A DNA stretch of 64,000 nt, from contig CAJUJN010000015.1 in NCBI GenBank assembly GCA_910586775.1, positions 5,339-69,338 on the forward strand, in the 5' to 3' direction. The notes beneath the pieces were generated by a model. The model was not told where the DNA came from. It ran no database searches and was given only the letters and a program-made list of their open reading frames with translations. Origin of the DNA: an uncultured Acetatifactor sp. Lineage in GTDB: Bacteria > Bacillota > Clostridia > Lachnospirales > Lachnospiraceae. Of this stretch, positions 16,315 through 25,335 are shown piece by piece (position 1 is the first letter of the stretch; each line of letters opens with the position of its first letter). A program made the translations under genes and the position numbers.

Positions 16315-17796
16315 ATGCAAAACAAGAATAGTAAGGAACGTGAAGTTTTGCTTAAGGTGGAGCACCTTTGCCAATACTTCAAGATGGGGCCGGCCAACGA
16401 ACTCAAGGCTGTTGACGATGTGAATTTTGAAATCCGTAAAGGCGAGGTTTTCGGGCTGGTGGGAGAGAGCGGATGCGGCAAAACCACAACCGGACGCTCC
16501 ATTATCCGGCTTTATGATATCACTTCCGGAAATATTATCTTCAAGGGGCAGCGCATCGGCGCAGGCATCCGCTCTTATAAGGATGCGATTCGGAACGCGA
16601 AAGAAAATTATCGCAGAGAGACGGCCGAGATCAAGGCGCAGATGAAAGCAGACGGCAGTCCGGATGCCCGTCTGAAGGGACAGAAGCGCCTTGAGGCAGC
16701 AGAAAAGGAACTTTCCAGGACGATTGCCGAGCAGAATGAAAATATCCGGGCAGCGAGGGAGGATCAGAAGCACTGTAATCAGAAATACGCAGAGGAACAG
16801 GCAAAGAAGGTCAGACAGCTTTATGAGCCTTGTCTTGCCCGGGTCAGGGACGCCTTTGACAAGTGTACCGATCAGGACCATACCGGGACCGCCGCGCAGA
16901 ATCTTCTTCGTGTGGTGAAGGGAGCTGCGGAGGAAGTGGAGAAGGGCAGAAGGATGATTGATATAAGCGCGGCAGGTGAAATGATTAAGGCTGCCGGCAC
17001 GGAAAATACGGATTCTGCCGGGAAGGACGACGCGTATACCAGAGCATCAAACATGCGGGCACAGCTTGAGGGCCAGTATAGGGAGGATCTCCGGCTTGCG
17101 AAAAAGGACCGCATCATGAATAAGATGCAGATGATTTTTCAGGATCCCATTGCCTCTCTGGATCCCCGTATGACGGTAAAGGATATTATTGCCGAGGGTC
17201 TGGTGATCCGTGGTGTGCGGAATCAAAAGTACATTGACGAGCTGGTGTATAGGATGCTGGACCTGGTAGGGCTGGTGCCTGAGCATGCGGGGCGGTATCC
17301 CCACGAGTTTTCCGGAGGTCAGCGTCAGCGTATCGGCATTGCCCGGGCTATCATTTTAAATCCTGACTTTATCATTGCCGACGAGCCGATATCCGCATTG
17401 GACGTTTCAATTCAGGCCCAGGTAATTAACCTGCTGAACGATCTGCGCAATCGCCTGGGACTGACAATCCTGTTTATTGCCCATGATTTGTCGGTGGTGA
17501 AGTACTTCTCAGATACCATTGCCGTAATGTATTACGGGAAGATAGTCGAACTTGCCTCTTCGGACGAGCTGTTTGCGCATCCGCTTCACCCGTATACGAA
17601 GTCTCTGCTTTCCTCGATTCCGCTTCCTGACCCGGAATTTGAGAAGGGAAGAACACGTATCGTATATAATCCGATAGCAGAGCATGATTATTCTGTTGAC
17701 AAGCCGGTAATGAGGGAAATCATTCCCGGACACCTGATTCAGTGCAATAACGCCGAATTCGAAAAATACAAGGCGGAAATTGCGGATGTAAGATGA
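16315..17796 (+). CDS. oppF: Peptide ABC transporter ATP-binding protein OppF with a coiled-coil insertion
   Basis: 493 residues against about 320. Walker A GESGCGKT (50-57) is followed by an inserted, strongly charged coiled-coil-like stretch (about 85-268) before the Q-loop MIFQDPIASLDP (273-284). Signature FSGGQRQR (332-339), Walker B FIIADEP and the H-loop IAHDLSVV are intact. In OppD the insertion follows the Q-loop; here it precedes it, so the two partners carry unrelated helical additions on neighbouring faces. The ATG at 16315 has GGAGGG eight bases upstream and overlaps nothing; a GTG nine bases earlier is less likely. Confidence 0.9.
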   Translation: MQNKNSKEREVLLKVEHLCQYFKMGPANELKAVDDVNFEIRKGEVFGLVGESGCGKTTTGRSIIRLYDITSGNIIFKGQRIGAGIRSYKDAIRNAKENYRRETAEIKAQMKADGSPDARLKGQKRLEAAEKELSRTIAEQNENIRAAREDQKHCNQKYAEEQAKKVRQLYEPCLARVRDAFDKCTDQDHTGTAAQNLLRVVKGAAEEVEKGRRMIDISAAGEMIKAAGTENTDSAGKDDAYTRASNMRAQLEGQYREDLRLAKKDRIMNKMQMIFQDPIASLDPRMTVKDIIAEGLVIRGVRNQKYIDELVYRMLDLVGLVPEHAGRYPHEFSGGQRQRIGIARAIILNPDFIIADEPISALDVSIQAQVINLLNDLRNRLGLTILFIAHDLSVVKYFSDTIAVMYYGKIVELASSDELFAHPLHPYTKSLLSSIPLPDPEFEKGRTRIVYNPIAEHDYSVDKPVMREIIPGHLIQCNNAEFEKYKAEIADVR

Positions 17797-18194
17797 AAAG
17801 GGGCGGCAGGCGCCGGGCGGCGCTGGGCAGTTTATGTGCAGGTCTGCTGATATGCCTGGGGGTTCTTGTAACCAACTCTTTCTGGACGGTTGGCAGGCCT
17901 GATATTTTCCGGCTGCTTTCGGACGCATGCATTGTTTCCGCTGCTATAGTCGGAGGAGTGGGTATTCTGGTGTTTGCCTCAAATCGCGGAACATTTGACA
18001 TGCTGGCTTACGGGTTCCTGCATATTTTCGACCTTTTCCGTCCGAATGCCCGGAATCCCCACTACAGGGATTTTTACGAGTATAAGCAGGTGAAAGGGGA
18101 AAGACAGCGCCCGGTTGCGCATATGCTGATTGTGGGGACAGGATTTTTTCTGCTGAGCTGGATTTTTTCCTTTATATGGCAGAAATGCTTATAA
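17793..18194 (+). CDS. Small membrane protein, DUF3899-like
   Basis: 133 residues with three or four predicted membrane segments (about 10-30, 42-62, 108-130) and a cytoplasmic stretch DLFRPNARNPHYRDFYEYKQVKGE. The layout resembles DUF3899 proteins of Firmicutes, but this assignment is from memory. It overlaps the OppF stop by four bases (ATGA), so it is translationally coupled and is probably an accessory part of the transporter or a passenger of the operon. Confidence 0.7.
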   Translation: MKRGGRRRAALGSLCAGLLICLGVLVTNSFWTVGRPDIFRLLSDACIVSAAIVGGVGILVFASNRGTFDMLAYGFLHIFDLFRPNARNPHYRDFYEYKQVKGERQRPVAHMLIVGTGFFLLSWIFSFIWQKCL

Positions 18195-18220
18195 GTTATG
18201 ATTTGCTGCACAAAAACCCA

Positions 18221-18265
18221 AAAAAGTCCCAGAGGCCTTGATTTTACCGGCCTGTGGGACTTTTT
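18221..18265. terminator. Bidirectional terminator ending the right transporter operon
   Basis: AAAAAGTCCCAGAGGCC pairs with GGCCTGTGGGACTTTTT around a short loop, with an A run before and a T run after. It closes the operon that began at about 8300. Confidence 0.9.
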
Positions 18266-18377
18266 CAAATTTTGTCTCCGCATGCTGCTCTTTCTGTCTT
18301 TTTTGCCGTTCACCCGAATCGTCTTCAGGGCAAGGTATGCAGTAGAACTCTTGTACTTTGTCCATCCCGGTCTCATC

Positions 18378-18440
18378 AGGAATTGCCGGAAAATAACCGC
18401 TGCAGCTTATTCAGGCATAAACCGGGAAATACAATAAAAC
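18378..18440 (+). repeat. Dispersed repeat family D, copy D2
   Basis: AGGAATTGCCGGAAAATAAC followed about 25 bases later by AACCGGGAAATACA, aligning with 11188-11250. It lies in the gap between the transporter terminator and secG; otherwise that gap holds only the secG promoter. Confidence 0.6.
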
Positions 18441-18510
18441 TCGCTGTGAAATCATGTGTCAAACTCCCGGGCTGTGACATTGGTTTTTAAATGAAATTTT
18501 GAATAAACTC

Positions 18511-18539
18511 TTGTCTTTTTTTCTTTTTTATGGTAAACT
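18511..18539 (+). promoter_or_regulatory. Putative secG promoter
   Basis: TTGTCT (18511-18516), 17-bp T-rich spacer, TAAACT (18534-18539), about 55 bp before the secG start. Confidence 0.6.
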
Positions 18540-18595
18540 ATGACTTAATTTGTGATGTAAGACAGACGAGCAGGGTTTTATTCAGGAGGTGCGAA

Positions 18596-18835
18596 ATGGC
18601 AGCATTGAAGATTGTACTTACCATTTTATTTATAGTTGTTTGCATTGCGCTTGTGGTGCTGGTGCTGATGCAGGAGGGTAAATCCGCAGGCCTCGGCGCG
18701 ATCAGCGGAGCGGCAGAGACCTACTGGGGCAAGAACAAGGGACGTTCCATGGAAGGGCAGCTGGTGAAGATTACCAAGATACTGGCGGTATTGTTCATGG
18801 TATTGGCGGTGGTTCTGAATCTGAGCGTATTTTGA
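18596..18835 (+). CDS. secG: Preprotein translocase subunit SecG
   Basis: 79 residues, typical for SecG. Two membrane helices (about 4-24 and 57-77) flank the conserved loop LVLMQEGKSAGLGAISG...YWGKNKGRSMEG. The start has AGGAGGTG at ideal spacing; an upstream ATG in frame lacks one. SecG assists SecYEG channel activity at the cytoplasmic membrane. The order secG - rnr - smpB - ssrA is conserved across Firmicutes. Confidence 0.95.
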   Translation: MAALKIVLTILFIVVCIALVVLVLMQEGKSAGLGAISGAAETYWGKNKGRSMEGQLVKITKILAVLFMVLAVVLNLSVF

Positions 18836-18890
18836 GTGTTTCAGGCGGTTCGGGATTGGGGCTATCGGTAAATTGAGTTCATTGTTGATT

Positions 18891-18925
18891 AGACACCCTT
18901 GTGAGATTGCAGGAGTGTCTTTTTC
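18891..18925 (+). terminator. Terminator after secG
   Basis: AGACACCC pairs imperfectly with GGAGTGTCT and is followed by TTTTTC. It separates secG from the decayed toxin remnant and rnr. Confidence 0.75.
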
Positions 18926-18977
18926 GGCTTTTTAAAGCTTAATGATATAACAGGTAAGCAGTGCCAGAGAATTTTAG

Positions 18978-19166
18978 ACTGACTTATTTGCAGTAGAAGC
19001 GGAGGTAGTGGATTATGAGAGTTTTTTGGGAAAAGTGGAAATGTTAAAAGGAGATTATTCCGGCTTTGCCAGCGTAAGAATTGATAATAAGAATCGATTG
19101 ATTTTTGAAGTTACGGACAGGGAAGTAAATATTGTGCAATGCGGCGGGCATTATAATGATAAATGA
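18978..19166 (+). pseudogene. Remnant of a YoeB/Txe-family toxin (3' part)
   Basis: The open frame ending at the TGA 19164-19166 reads ...[17 protein letters not shown], then ASVRIDNKNRLIFEV and IVQCGGHYND. This matches the C-terminal half of YoeB, which normally shows [22 protein letters not shown] and a terminal GHY-type motif. No credible ATG with ribosome site exists in frame; a TAG stands at 18975-18977, and the first half including the conserved helices is missing. No YefM-like antitoxin is next to it. I read it as a decayed toxin gene. A GTG at 19008 could in theory start a short product. Confidence 0.75.
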
Positions 19167-19206
19167 AATGTTGTAACAAATAAATTTACAGCATAGAGAG
19201 TGTGCT

Positions 19207-21387
19207 ATGGAGAACAGAGAAAACAAAAAGACATTAGAGGCCAGGAAAAAAGTAATCTGCGATCTGGTGAGAGACCCAATCTATGTTCCCATGAAGGAGA
19301 AGGAACTGGCGGCATTCCTTCAGGTGGCCAGAGAAGACAGGGAGGAACTGCGTCAGGTTCTGCGGGAGCTTCTGGCGGAAGGAAAGCTGATGCTTACCGC
19401 AAAAGGAAAATATGTGAAATCCAACGGACATATGCTGGCAGGGACATTTATCAGCAATGCCAGGGGCTTCGGCTTCGTGGAGATTGAAGGCAGAGAAGAG
19501 GATCTGTATATACCGGAGGAGCAGATAAACGGAGCTTTCCACAGGGATACGGTGGAAGTGGCGCTGCTTCCGGAACAGGAAGGTAAGCGCCAGGAGGCAA
19601 AGATAGTAAGGATTATTGCCCGGGGAATCACACAGGTAGTGGGCACCTATGACGGTGCCAGAGAGAACTACGGCTTTGTAGTACCGGACAACGCCAAATT
19701 GCCTCAGGATATTTTCGTGCCGAAGGAACGCTCTAAAGGTGCCATGACCGGCCACAAAGTGGTGGTGGAGATTACGGATTACGGTTCGGATAGAAAGAGC
19801 CCCGAGGGGAAAGTGGTGGAAATCCTGGGCCACATCAACGACCCGGGGGTGGATATTTTATCCATTGTGCGCAATTACGAACTGCCCATGGAATTTTCCG
19901 TCAAGATTATGAACCAGGTGGAAAGGGTGTCTCAGGCGGTTTCCGAGGCGGACAGAGCAGGCCGCAGGGATTTGCGGAATGTGGATATGGTCACCATCGA
20001 CGGCGAGGATGCCAAGGATCTGGACGATGCGGTCAGTGTCACTTTTGACGGGGAAAAATATCACCTGGGGGTTCACATAGCGGATGTCACCAATTATGTT
20101 CAGGAGAATTCCGCCCTGGACAGGGAGGCGTTAAAGCGGGGGACCAGTGTCTATCTGGTTGACAGGGTGATTCCCATGCTGCCCCATGCGCTTTCCAACG
20201 GGATATGTTCCCTGAATGAGGGGGTGGACAGGTTGGCTTTAAGCTGCCTGATGACAGTGGATTTGAAGGGCGGGATTGTAGACTATGATATCTGCGAGTC
20301 TGTGATCCGCGTGAATAAGCGCATGTCCTATACGGTGGTGAAAGCCCTTCTGGAGGATGGCAATCTTGTGAATCAGGAAGAATATCGTCAGTACGGCGAA
20401 TTGCTTCCCATGTTCCGGGATATGGAAAAGCTGGCGTCCATTCTTCGGGAAAAACGCCGCAAGCGGGGTTCCATTGATTTTGATTTTCCGGAATGTAAGA
20501 TTATTCTGGACAGAGAGGGACATCCCCTTGACATAAAGCCTTACGAGCGGAATGTGGCCACGGATATCATTGAGGACTTTATGCTGGCGGCAAACGAGAC
20601 GGTTGCTCAGCATTTTTACTGGATGGAACTTCCCTTTGTCTACCGGGTCCACGATGTGCCCGACGGGGAGAAAATTCAGAAACTGGCGACTTTTATCCAT
20701 AATTTCGGATATTATATGAAGGCCGTGGGCAGGACGGGGCAGAAGACATCGGGAGAGGAAGTCCACCCTAAAGAAATCCAGAAGCTGCTGGCGAAAGTAG
20801 CCGGTATGCCGGAGGAAGCCATGATCAGCAGGTTGGCGCTGCGCAGCATGAAGCAGGCAAAATACAGCGTGGAATGCAGCGGGCATTTCGGCCTGGCATG
20901 TCAGTATTACTGCCATTTCACATCACCCATCCGCAGATATCCTGATCTGCAGATTCACCGGATCATCAAGGAACAGCTGCGGGGAAGGCTGGGAGAGGAG
21001 CGGACTGCCCATTACAGAGAGATTCTGCCGGAGGTTGCAAAGCATTCCTCCGAGACGGAGCGACGCGCCGATGAGGCAGAGCGGGAGACCGACAAACTCA
21101 AGAAAGTAGAGTATATGGAAGCGCGGATCGGGGAAATATACGAGGGCGTGGTTTCCGGCATTACAAGCTGGGGGCTTTATGTGGAACTCCCCAACACCGT
21201 GGAGGGACTGATTCACATCTCAAAGATTCCGGGCGATTATTATTACTATAACGAGAGCACTTATGAAATGATCGGGCAGGCTACCGGGAAAAGCTACAAG
21301 CTGGGCATGCCGGTGAAGGTATGCGTGGAAGCGTGCGACCGGTTTAACCGTACCATTGATTTCGGGATTGCGGATGAGGCGCTTTAA
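19207..21387 (+). CDS. rnr: Ribonuclease R
   Basis: 726 residues, usual RNase R size. An N-terminal winged-helix-like region (1-75) is followed by cold-shock/OB domains with RGFGFVEIEGREEDLYI and NYGFVVPDN, the RNB catalytic domain with DGEDAKDLDDAVSV (the aspartate cluster that binds the catalytic metal), and a C-terminal S1 domain starting near YEGVVSGITSWGLYVELP. It degrades structured RNA 3' to 5' and works with tmRNA-SmpB on defective messages, which fits its position before smpB. The ribosome site before the ATG is weak (AGAGAG). Confidence 0.95.
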   Translation: MENRENKKTLEARKKVICDLVRDPIYVPMKEKELAAFLQVAREDREELRQVLRELLAEGKLMLTAKGKYVKSNGHMLAGTFISNARGFGFVEIEGREEDLYIPEEQINGAFHRDTVEVALLPEQEGKRQEAKIVRIIARGITQVVGTYDGARENYGFVVPDNAKLPQDIFVPKERSKGAMTGHKVVVEITDYGSDRKSPEGKVVEILGHINDPGVDILSIVRNYELPMEFSVKIMNQVERVSQAVSEADRAGRRDLRNVDMVTIDGEDAKDLDDAVSVTFDGEKYHLGVHIADVTNYVQENSALDREALKRGTSVYLVDRVIPMLPHALSNGICSLNEGVDRLALSCLMTVDLKGGIVDYDICESVIRVNKRMSYTVVKALLEDGNLVNQEEYRQYGELLPMFRDMEKLASILREKRRKRGSIDFDFPECKIILDREGHPLDIKPYERNVATDIIEDFMLAANETVAQHFYWMELPFVYRVHDVPDGEKIQKLATFIHNFGYYMKAVGRTGQKTSGEEVHPKEIQKLLAKVAGMPEEAMISRLALRSMKQAKYSVECSGHFGLACQYYCHFTSPIRRYPDLQIHRIIKEQLRGRLGEERTAHYREILPEVAKHSSETERRADEAERETDKLKKVEYMEARIGEIYEGVVSGITSWGLYVELPNTVEGLIHISKIPGDYYYYNESTYEMIGQATGKSYKLGMPVKVCVEACDRFNRTIDFGIADEAL

Positions 21388-21628
21388 AGCAGTATTGGTC
21401 TGCAGCAGTGCCTGTACGTTATCTGGATGAATGTATTTGAATACATTTGTGCCCGGAAAAACATTACCAGGTATAGGCATTTTTGGGACAGGTGCGTAAC
21501 CTGGAGACAGCCCCAGTCTCACTCAGTGCACAGAGGCTTTCAGGCCGGAGGCCCATGCCGCCGGAAAACCTCTGCCGGATATAGACATTGGAGGACAAGG
21601 GCAGAATTTGGAATAGGAGGACAAGGGA

Positions 21629-22099
21629 ATGGCGCAGGCAAAGGCACCGCAGAAGCTGATTGCCAACAACAAGAAGGCTTACCATGACTATTTTATAGAT
21701 GAGACATACGAGGCGGGCATTGCGCTTCACGGCACGGAAGTAAAGTCCATGCGCATGGGCAAGTGCAGCATCAAGGAATCCTTTATCCGTATTGAAAACG
21801 GGGAAATCTTTGTCTATGGCATGCATGTCAGCCCTTATGAAAAAGGAAATATTTTCAACAAAGACCCGCTTCGTGTCAAGAAGCTGCTGATGCATAAGTA
21901 TGAAATCAACAAGCTGGCAGGTAAGGTGGCGGAGAAAGGCTATACCCTGGTGCCGCTGCAGGTATATTTCAAGGACGGCAGGGTCAAGACGGAAGTGGGG
22001 CTGGCCAGAGGCAAGAAGCTCTATGACAAACGCCAGGATATCGCGAAGAAGGATCAGCGCAGGGAGACACAAAGAGAATTTAAAGTAAAAAATATATGA
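21629..22099 (+). CDS. smpB: SsrA-binding protein SmpB
   Basis: 156 residues, standard length. The conserved start [21 protein letters not shown] is followed by [18 protein letters not shown] and the C-terminal basic tail [22 protein letters not shown]. It binds tmRNA and guides it into the A site of stalled ribosomes. Its RNA partner ssrA lies 300 bp downstream. GGAGGACAAGG precedes the ATG. The 241-bp gap from rnr has no feature I can name. Confidence 0.96.
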   Translation: MAQAKAPQKLIANNKKAYHDYFIDETYEAGIALHGTEVKSMRMGKCSIKESFIRIENGEIFVYGMHVSPYEKGNIFNKDPLRVKKLLMHKYEINKLAGKVAEKGYTLVPLQVYFKDGRVKTEVGLARGKKLYDKRQDIAKKDQRRETQREFKVKNI

Positions 22100-22182
22100 G
22101 CCCGGGCTTTACAGATGTAAAAAAGATTGCTATAATAAAAGTAGTTTAGCGGTAGTGATGTTTCAGAAAGGCAGGTGAGGGT

Positions 22183-22365
22183 ATGTCTGAAAAAGAATTA
22201 CTGCAAAAAAATGTGGAGGAATTTGCAAGGTTACAGGGTTATATGATGTTGGCAGAAAAGGATTCGGATGTATACAGGGCAATGAAAGGCCGTTATATCG
22301 AGTTGAAGGTGATTTTAACTGCTTCAGGCATCAACCTGACGGAACTGGACATTATAAAGGAGTAA
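22183..22365 (+). CDS. Small conserved-looking protein, paralog of the one after ssrA
   Basis: 60 residues, no signal or membrane segment, probably two or three helices. The C-terminal half YRAMKGRYIELKVILTASG and the ending NLTELDIIKE align with the 63-residue ORF at 22949 (YEGLKKDYKSLKAVLTSLD, NLTDIDEMKE). Function unknown. It sits between smpB and tmRNA with AGGTGAGGGT as a possible ribosome site. Confidence 0.75.
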   Translation: MSEKELLQKNVEEFARLQGYMMLAEKDSDVYRAMKGRYIELKVILTASGINLTELDIIKE

Positions 22366-22402
22366 CAGGCATCAATAAAGCAGGCACTAAAAAATTAAAT
22401 AA

Positions 22403-22802
22403 GGGGTAGTAAAGGTTTCGACAGGGGTCTTGCAGCTGGAGAAGCTATCCGTTGCGATACGTTAATCGCACAATTAAAATAAACGCTGAAGATAATTATC
22501 AGTACGCACTTGCTGCGTAAGCTTAACCTGGTTAGGTTTATACAGTGAGTGACGCCGCCTCAGGCGGCTTGTCCGCTCCGGGGCACTCACACTCCGGAAT
22601 CCGGGCATCGACGATGTGAGAAACGACGCGCGCTAAGCTTTGCCCGCGCGGGCGTATTATGAAGCTACCGAATATGGCAGATTGTTCGTTGTCTGACACA
22701 GGAGGGAACAGGCGGGAGAGAGGCCCGCCGGAATAACGGACTATGATAGTAGAAGGACAGGGAATAGGCTTTTGGACACGGGTTCGACTCCCGTCTACTC
22801 CA
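22403..22802 (+). ncRNA. ssrA: Transfer-messenger RNA (tmRNA)
   Basis: The 5' end GGGGTAGTAAAGGTTTCGACAGG is the tmRNA hallmark and its first seven bases pair with CTACTCC at the 3' end. The T arm reads GGGTTCGACTCCC. The tag frame 22485-22520 encodes AEDNYQYALAA and ends in TAA; the resume codon is most likely GCT at 22485, which I infer by comparison with clostridial AEDN-type tags. CCA is not encoded. It rescues stalled ribosomes with SmpB and marks products for proteolysis. Confidence 0.95.
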
Positions 22803-22948
22803 CTCGCAAAGGAATTGGGCGAGTCGAACCCGTTTGGTTCAGGCTTGCCTTTTTTCTATGTGAAAAGTTGCGGGAAAGCCGGATTTGTTAGAATCAGGCT
22901 TTTCGTGTTGTTTTGCCTGAAAGGCGATGGGACATTGGAGGTGGTATC

Positions 22949-23140
22949 ATGCCGAATGCCGCAGAAATTATTGAGAGAACAGTGAATGCTTTTCAGAGGA
23001 TACAGGCTCATATGAGGAATGCAAAAAAGGAAAATGCTACCGAAACATATGAAGGCCTGAAAAAAGATTACAAATCCTTAAAAGCTGTTTTAACTTCTTT
23101 GGACGTAAATCTGACGGATATTGATGAGATGAAAGAATAA
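22949..23140 (+). CDS. Small protein, paralog of the 22183 ORF
   Basis: 63 residues, helical, no signal. GGAGGTGG stands at good spacing before the ATG. It aligns with the ORF just before ssrA, most clearly in the last 30 residues. The pair brackets tmRNA, suggesting a duplication that straddled the RNA gene or two independent captures. Function unknown. Confidence 0.75.
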   Translation: MPNAAEIIERTVNAFQRIQAHMRNAKKENATETYEGLKKDYKSLKAVLTSLDVNLTDIDEMKE

Positions 23141-23153
23141 GGAATTTACTCAT

Positions 23154-23205
23154 AAAAACCGCAGAAGTGAAGATGATATAAAATCTTTCACTCTGCGGTT
23201 TTTTA
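23154..23205. terminator. Bidirectional terminator
   Basis: AAAAACCGCAGA...GTGAAGAT pairs with ATCTTTCACTCTGCGGTTTTTT. It serves the plus-strand small ORF and the minus-strand gene ending at 23266. Confidence 0.9.
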
Positions 23206-23265
23206 TCATTTTATACAACGCGGAGAAAATATATTCAAAGCTCTACAGTATCAAAATAAAATCTT

Positions 23266-25176
23266 TTACAATTCACTATCCTTACGGCATTTCCCGATTT
23301 CATAAGTCAGCGCATCCAAATCAATCCGCACTCTGGTACCGTCGCTGAATACGCTTTCCTGCTGCCTGCCGTCCGGTGTGAGCAGCCTGTGGGATATCAT
23401 TTCGCATGCGGCAACCTGCTCATGCAGCCTGGATACCACCCGGCAGCGTTCGTAATTCTCCCTGGCAGTAAAGGTGCATTCCGGCTGGAAGGAGCCGTCG
23501 ATGCCGGGGTAAGCGCCGTCTCTGATGAGATAGGGCGCGCCGCCGTTGAGGAGCGCATAGAGCATGTAGTCAGTTTTCTCATTCATTTTCTCCATCATCC
23601 AGGGGATGATGACACAATCGTGGTAAACCAGATTGAACAGCGGAACGGGAATTCCCTTCTGAGGCGTGCCGGGCTTGTACATCATAAACTGATAGGGCGC
23701 ATAGTGGCAGAATACCAGGCTGCCCATGCTCCAGTCGGATACCTCCTCCGAGCTTGGGAGGATGCCCCGGGAAAGCAGGTATTCAAAGCACTGTCCCCGA
23801 AATTCCAGACAGTCCCGGCGCGTCATGCAGTGCATGGGATTGGCGCACTCGTCGGGCTCGTTGCAGGTGAAGACGTCCAGGTAAGCGCAGTCCAGATCAA
23901 TATTGTGTTCCGTCAGCTGACGGAAATTACGTTTCACATAGTAAGGTGCCTGGGTGGCGCAGAGGTAGGTCTGGCGCCCGCCGGCCCAGTGGGCATGTTC
24001 CGGTATCCTGCCGTCCGTCTGAAGGCAGCCGAAGGAAGCATCAAAGGTCTTTCCGCTGAAATAATAATCTCTGTACTGGTCGTGGATCCCGAAAAGGTAA
24101 CCGCAGGCATGCATGGTGTCGGCCAGCTCTTTCATGCCCTCCCAGCCGCCGGCTTCCACGCAGGGCGGCAGATAGTCGGGATGCTGGTTGTCATATCCGG
24201 GGTCTCCCCAGCCGTCCAGATGGAGGAACAGCTTTTCGAACCCCTGTTCGCGGAACTCCCTGATTTCATCTGTCCGGACCCGGAAAGGAACCACACGGTT
24301 ATATTTATCCGGATTTTCCGGGTCATACATGGAAGACTCCTGGCAAACATGGTTTTTGATGCCCCGGTGGAGGAAGAGGCTTCCGATTAACTGATTTACT
24401 TTGGGCGCTTTAGCGGCTTTTTCCTTCAGGCTGCGGAACAGGCCTTTTTCCTTTACATAGGTCCGGTATACCTTGCAGAGTGTATTGTAGTCACAGTCAG
24501 ACAGCAGCGTATAGCGCATGACGCGGCGGTAACGGATTTTCCCCAGGCTGGCGGCCCAGCGGACGCCGGCTTTCGTATAAGGGCCTCCGGCGGGATGTTC
24601 GGCATAAAAAGCGCAGTCCCAGGGCTGTTCGCAGATGGCTATATACCCGTTTCCGGCTTTTACCTGGCCGAACCAGGGCATATAGTTGGCTGCAGAACAC
24701 AGGAATCCGTCAAAGGGCAGTTTGCCCAGCACCACATCCCAGGTATTGGGAATCAGCAGCCCTTGGTGCTGGTTCAGCAGCGTGTACCAGTCCGCCCTGT
24801 CCGCCGCAAATTCCATGGGACCCGGCCAGAAGACGGATTTGACCGAAATGTTGTCCTCACAGAGGGGAATCCACTCGAAAAATACATCTCCGGTGGCGCC
24901 CTCTATCCATACATAAGTGGCAAAGGAGAAGGCGGACTTTTCTCCGTTGACGAGGAAAGCTTCGTACCGGGAAAGAACGCCTCTTCCCAGGCCTGTCTCC
25001 CGTATCTCGTGGGATACGGAGCCCGCATTCAGAAAAGCTGTCTCCTCATCTCCCGCAATGAATTTGGGAACATAGTTCTCTTCCCAGTTCCAGTCGGCTC
25101 CGTTCCGGCGCATGGAAAAGTGCAGACTGTTTTCGTCGAATTTCAGTTCGGTTCCGGCAAGTGCAATATGTATCAT
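23266..25176 (-). CDS. Glycosidase-like TIM-barrel protein (DUF5696/GH101-related)
   Basis: 636 residues, no signal peptide, so probably cytoplasmic. The N-terminal half is a beta-rich galactose-mutarotase-like region; the second half looks like a TIM barrel with FLHLDGWGDPGYDNQHPDY (about residue 330) and LDCAYLDVFTCNEPDECANP (about 440), the latter placing acidic residues at a strand end as in GH101-like enzymes. AGGAGGG stands eight bases before the chosen ATG; an ATG six codons earlier lacks one. The assignment to DUF5696/GH101-like is a fold-level guess and substrate is unknown. It is a lone gene flanked by terminators and repeats. Confidence 0.65.
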   Translation of the reverse strand: MIHIALAGTELKFDENSLHFSMRRNGADWNWEENYVPKFIAGDEETAFLNAGSVSHEIRETGLGRGVLSRYEAFLVNGEKSAFSFATYVWIEGATGDVFFEWIPLCEDNISVKSVFWPGPMEFAADRADWYTLLNQHQGLLIPNTWDVVLGKLPFDGFLCSAANYMPWFGQVKAGNGYIAICEQPWDCAFYAEHPAGGPYTKAGVRWAASLGKIRYRRVMRYTLLSDCDYNTLCKVYRTYVKEKGLFRSLKEKAAKAPKVNQLIGSLFLHRGIKNHVCQESSMYDPENPDKYNRVVPFRVRTDEIREFREQGFEKLFLHLDGWGDPGYDNQHPDYLPPCVEAGGWEGMKELADTMHACGYLFGIHDQYRDYYFSGKTFDASFGCLQTDGRIPEHAHWAGGRQTYLCATQAPYYVKRNFRQLTEHNIDLDCAYLDVFTCNEPDECANPMHCMTRRDCLEFRGQCFEYLLSRGILPSSEEVSDWSMGSLVFCHYAPYQFMMYKPGTPQKGIPVPLFNLVYHDCVIIPWMMEKMNEKTDYMLYALLNGGAPYLIRDGAYPGIDGSFQPECTFTARENYERCRVVSRLHEQVAACEMISHRLLTPDGRQQESVFSDGTRVRIDLDALTYEIGKCRKDSEL

Positions 25177-25335
25177 AATGTAACCCTCCTTCAAAAAACT
25201 ATATCATCCGGCAGGAGGAAATGCAATCATAACCATGCCGCAAAGGTGTAAAACTTTCGGAATTGAATCAGTTTGCATATTGCCGGCTTCCGTTTTCTGT
25301 GCTATAATAATGCGAATGTTTTGTGAGAGCGTAGT

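Noticed and set aside
22743..22985. 80-codon frame downstream of the tmRNA tag
   Set aside because: Overlaps the tmRNA acceptor and T arm; not a protein gene.
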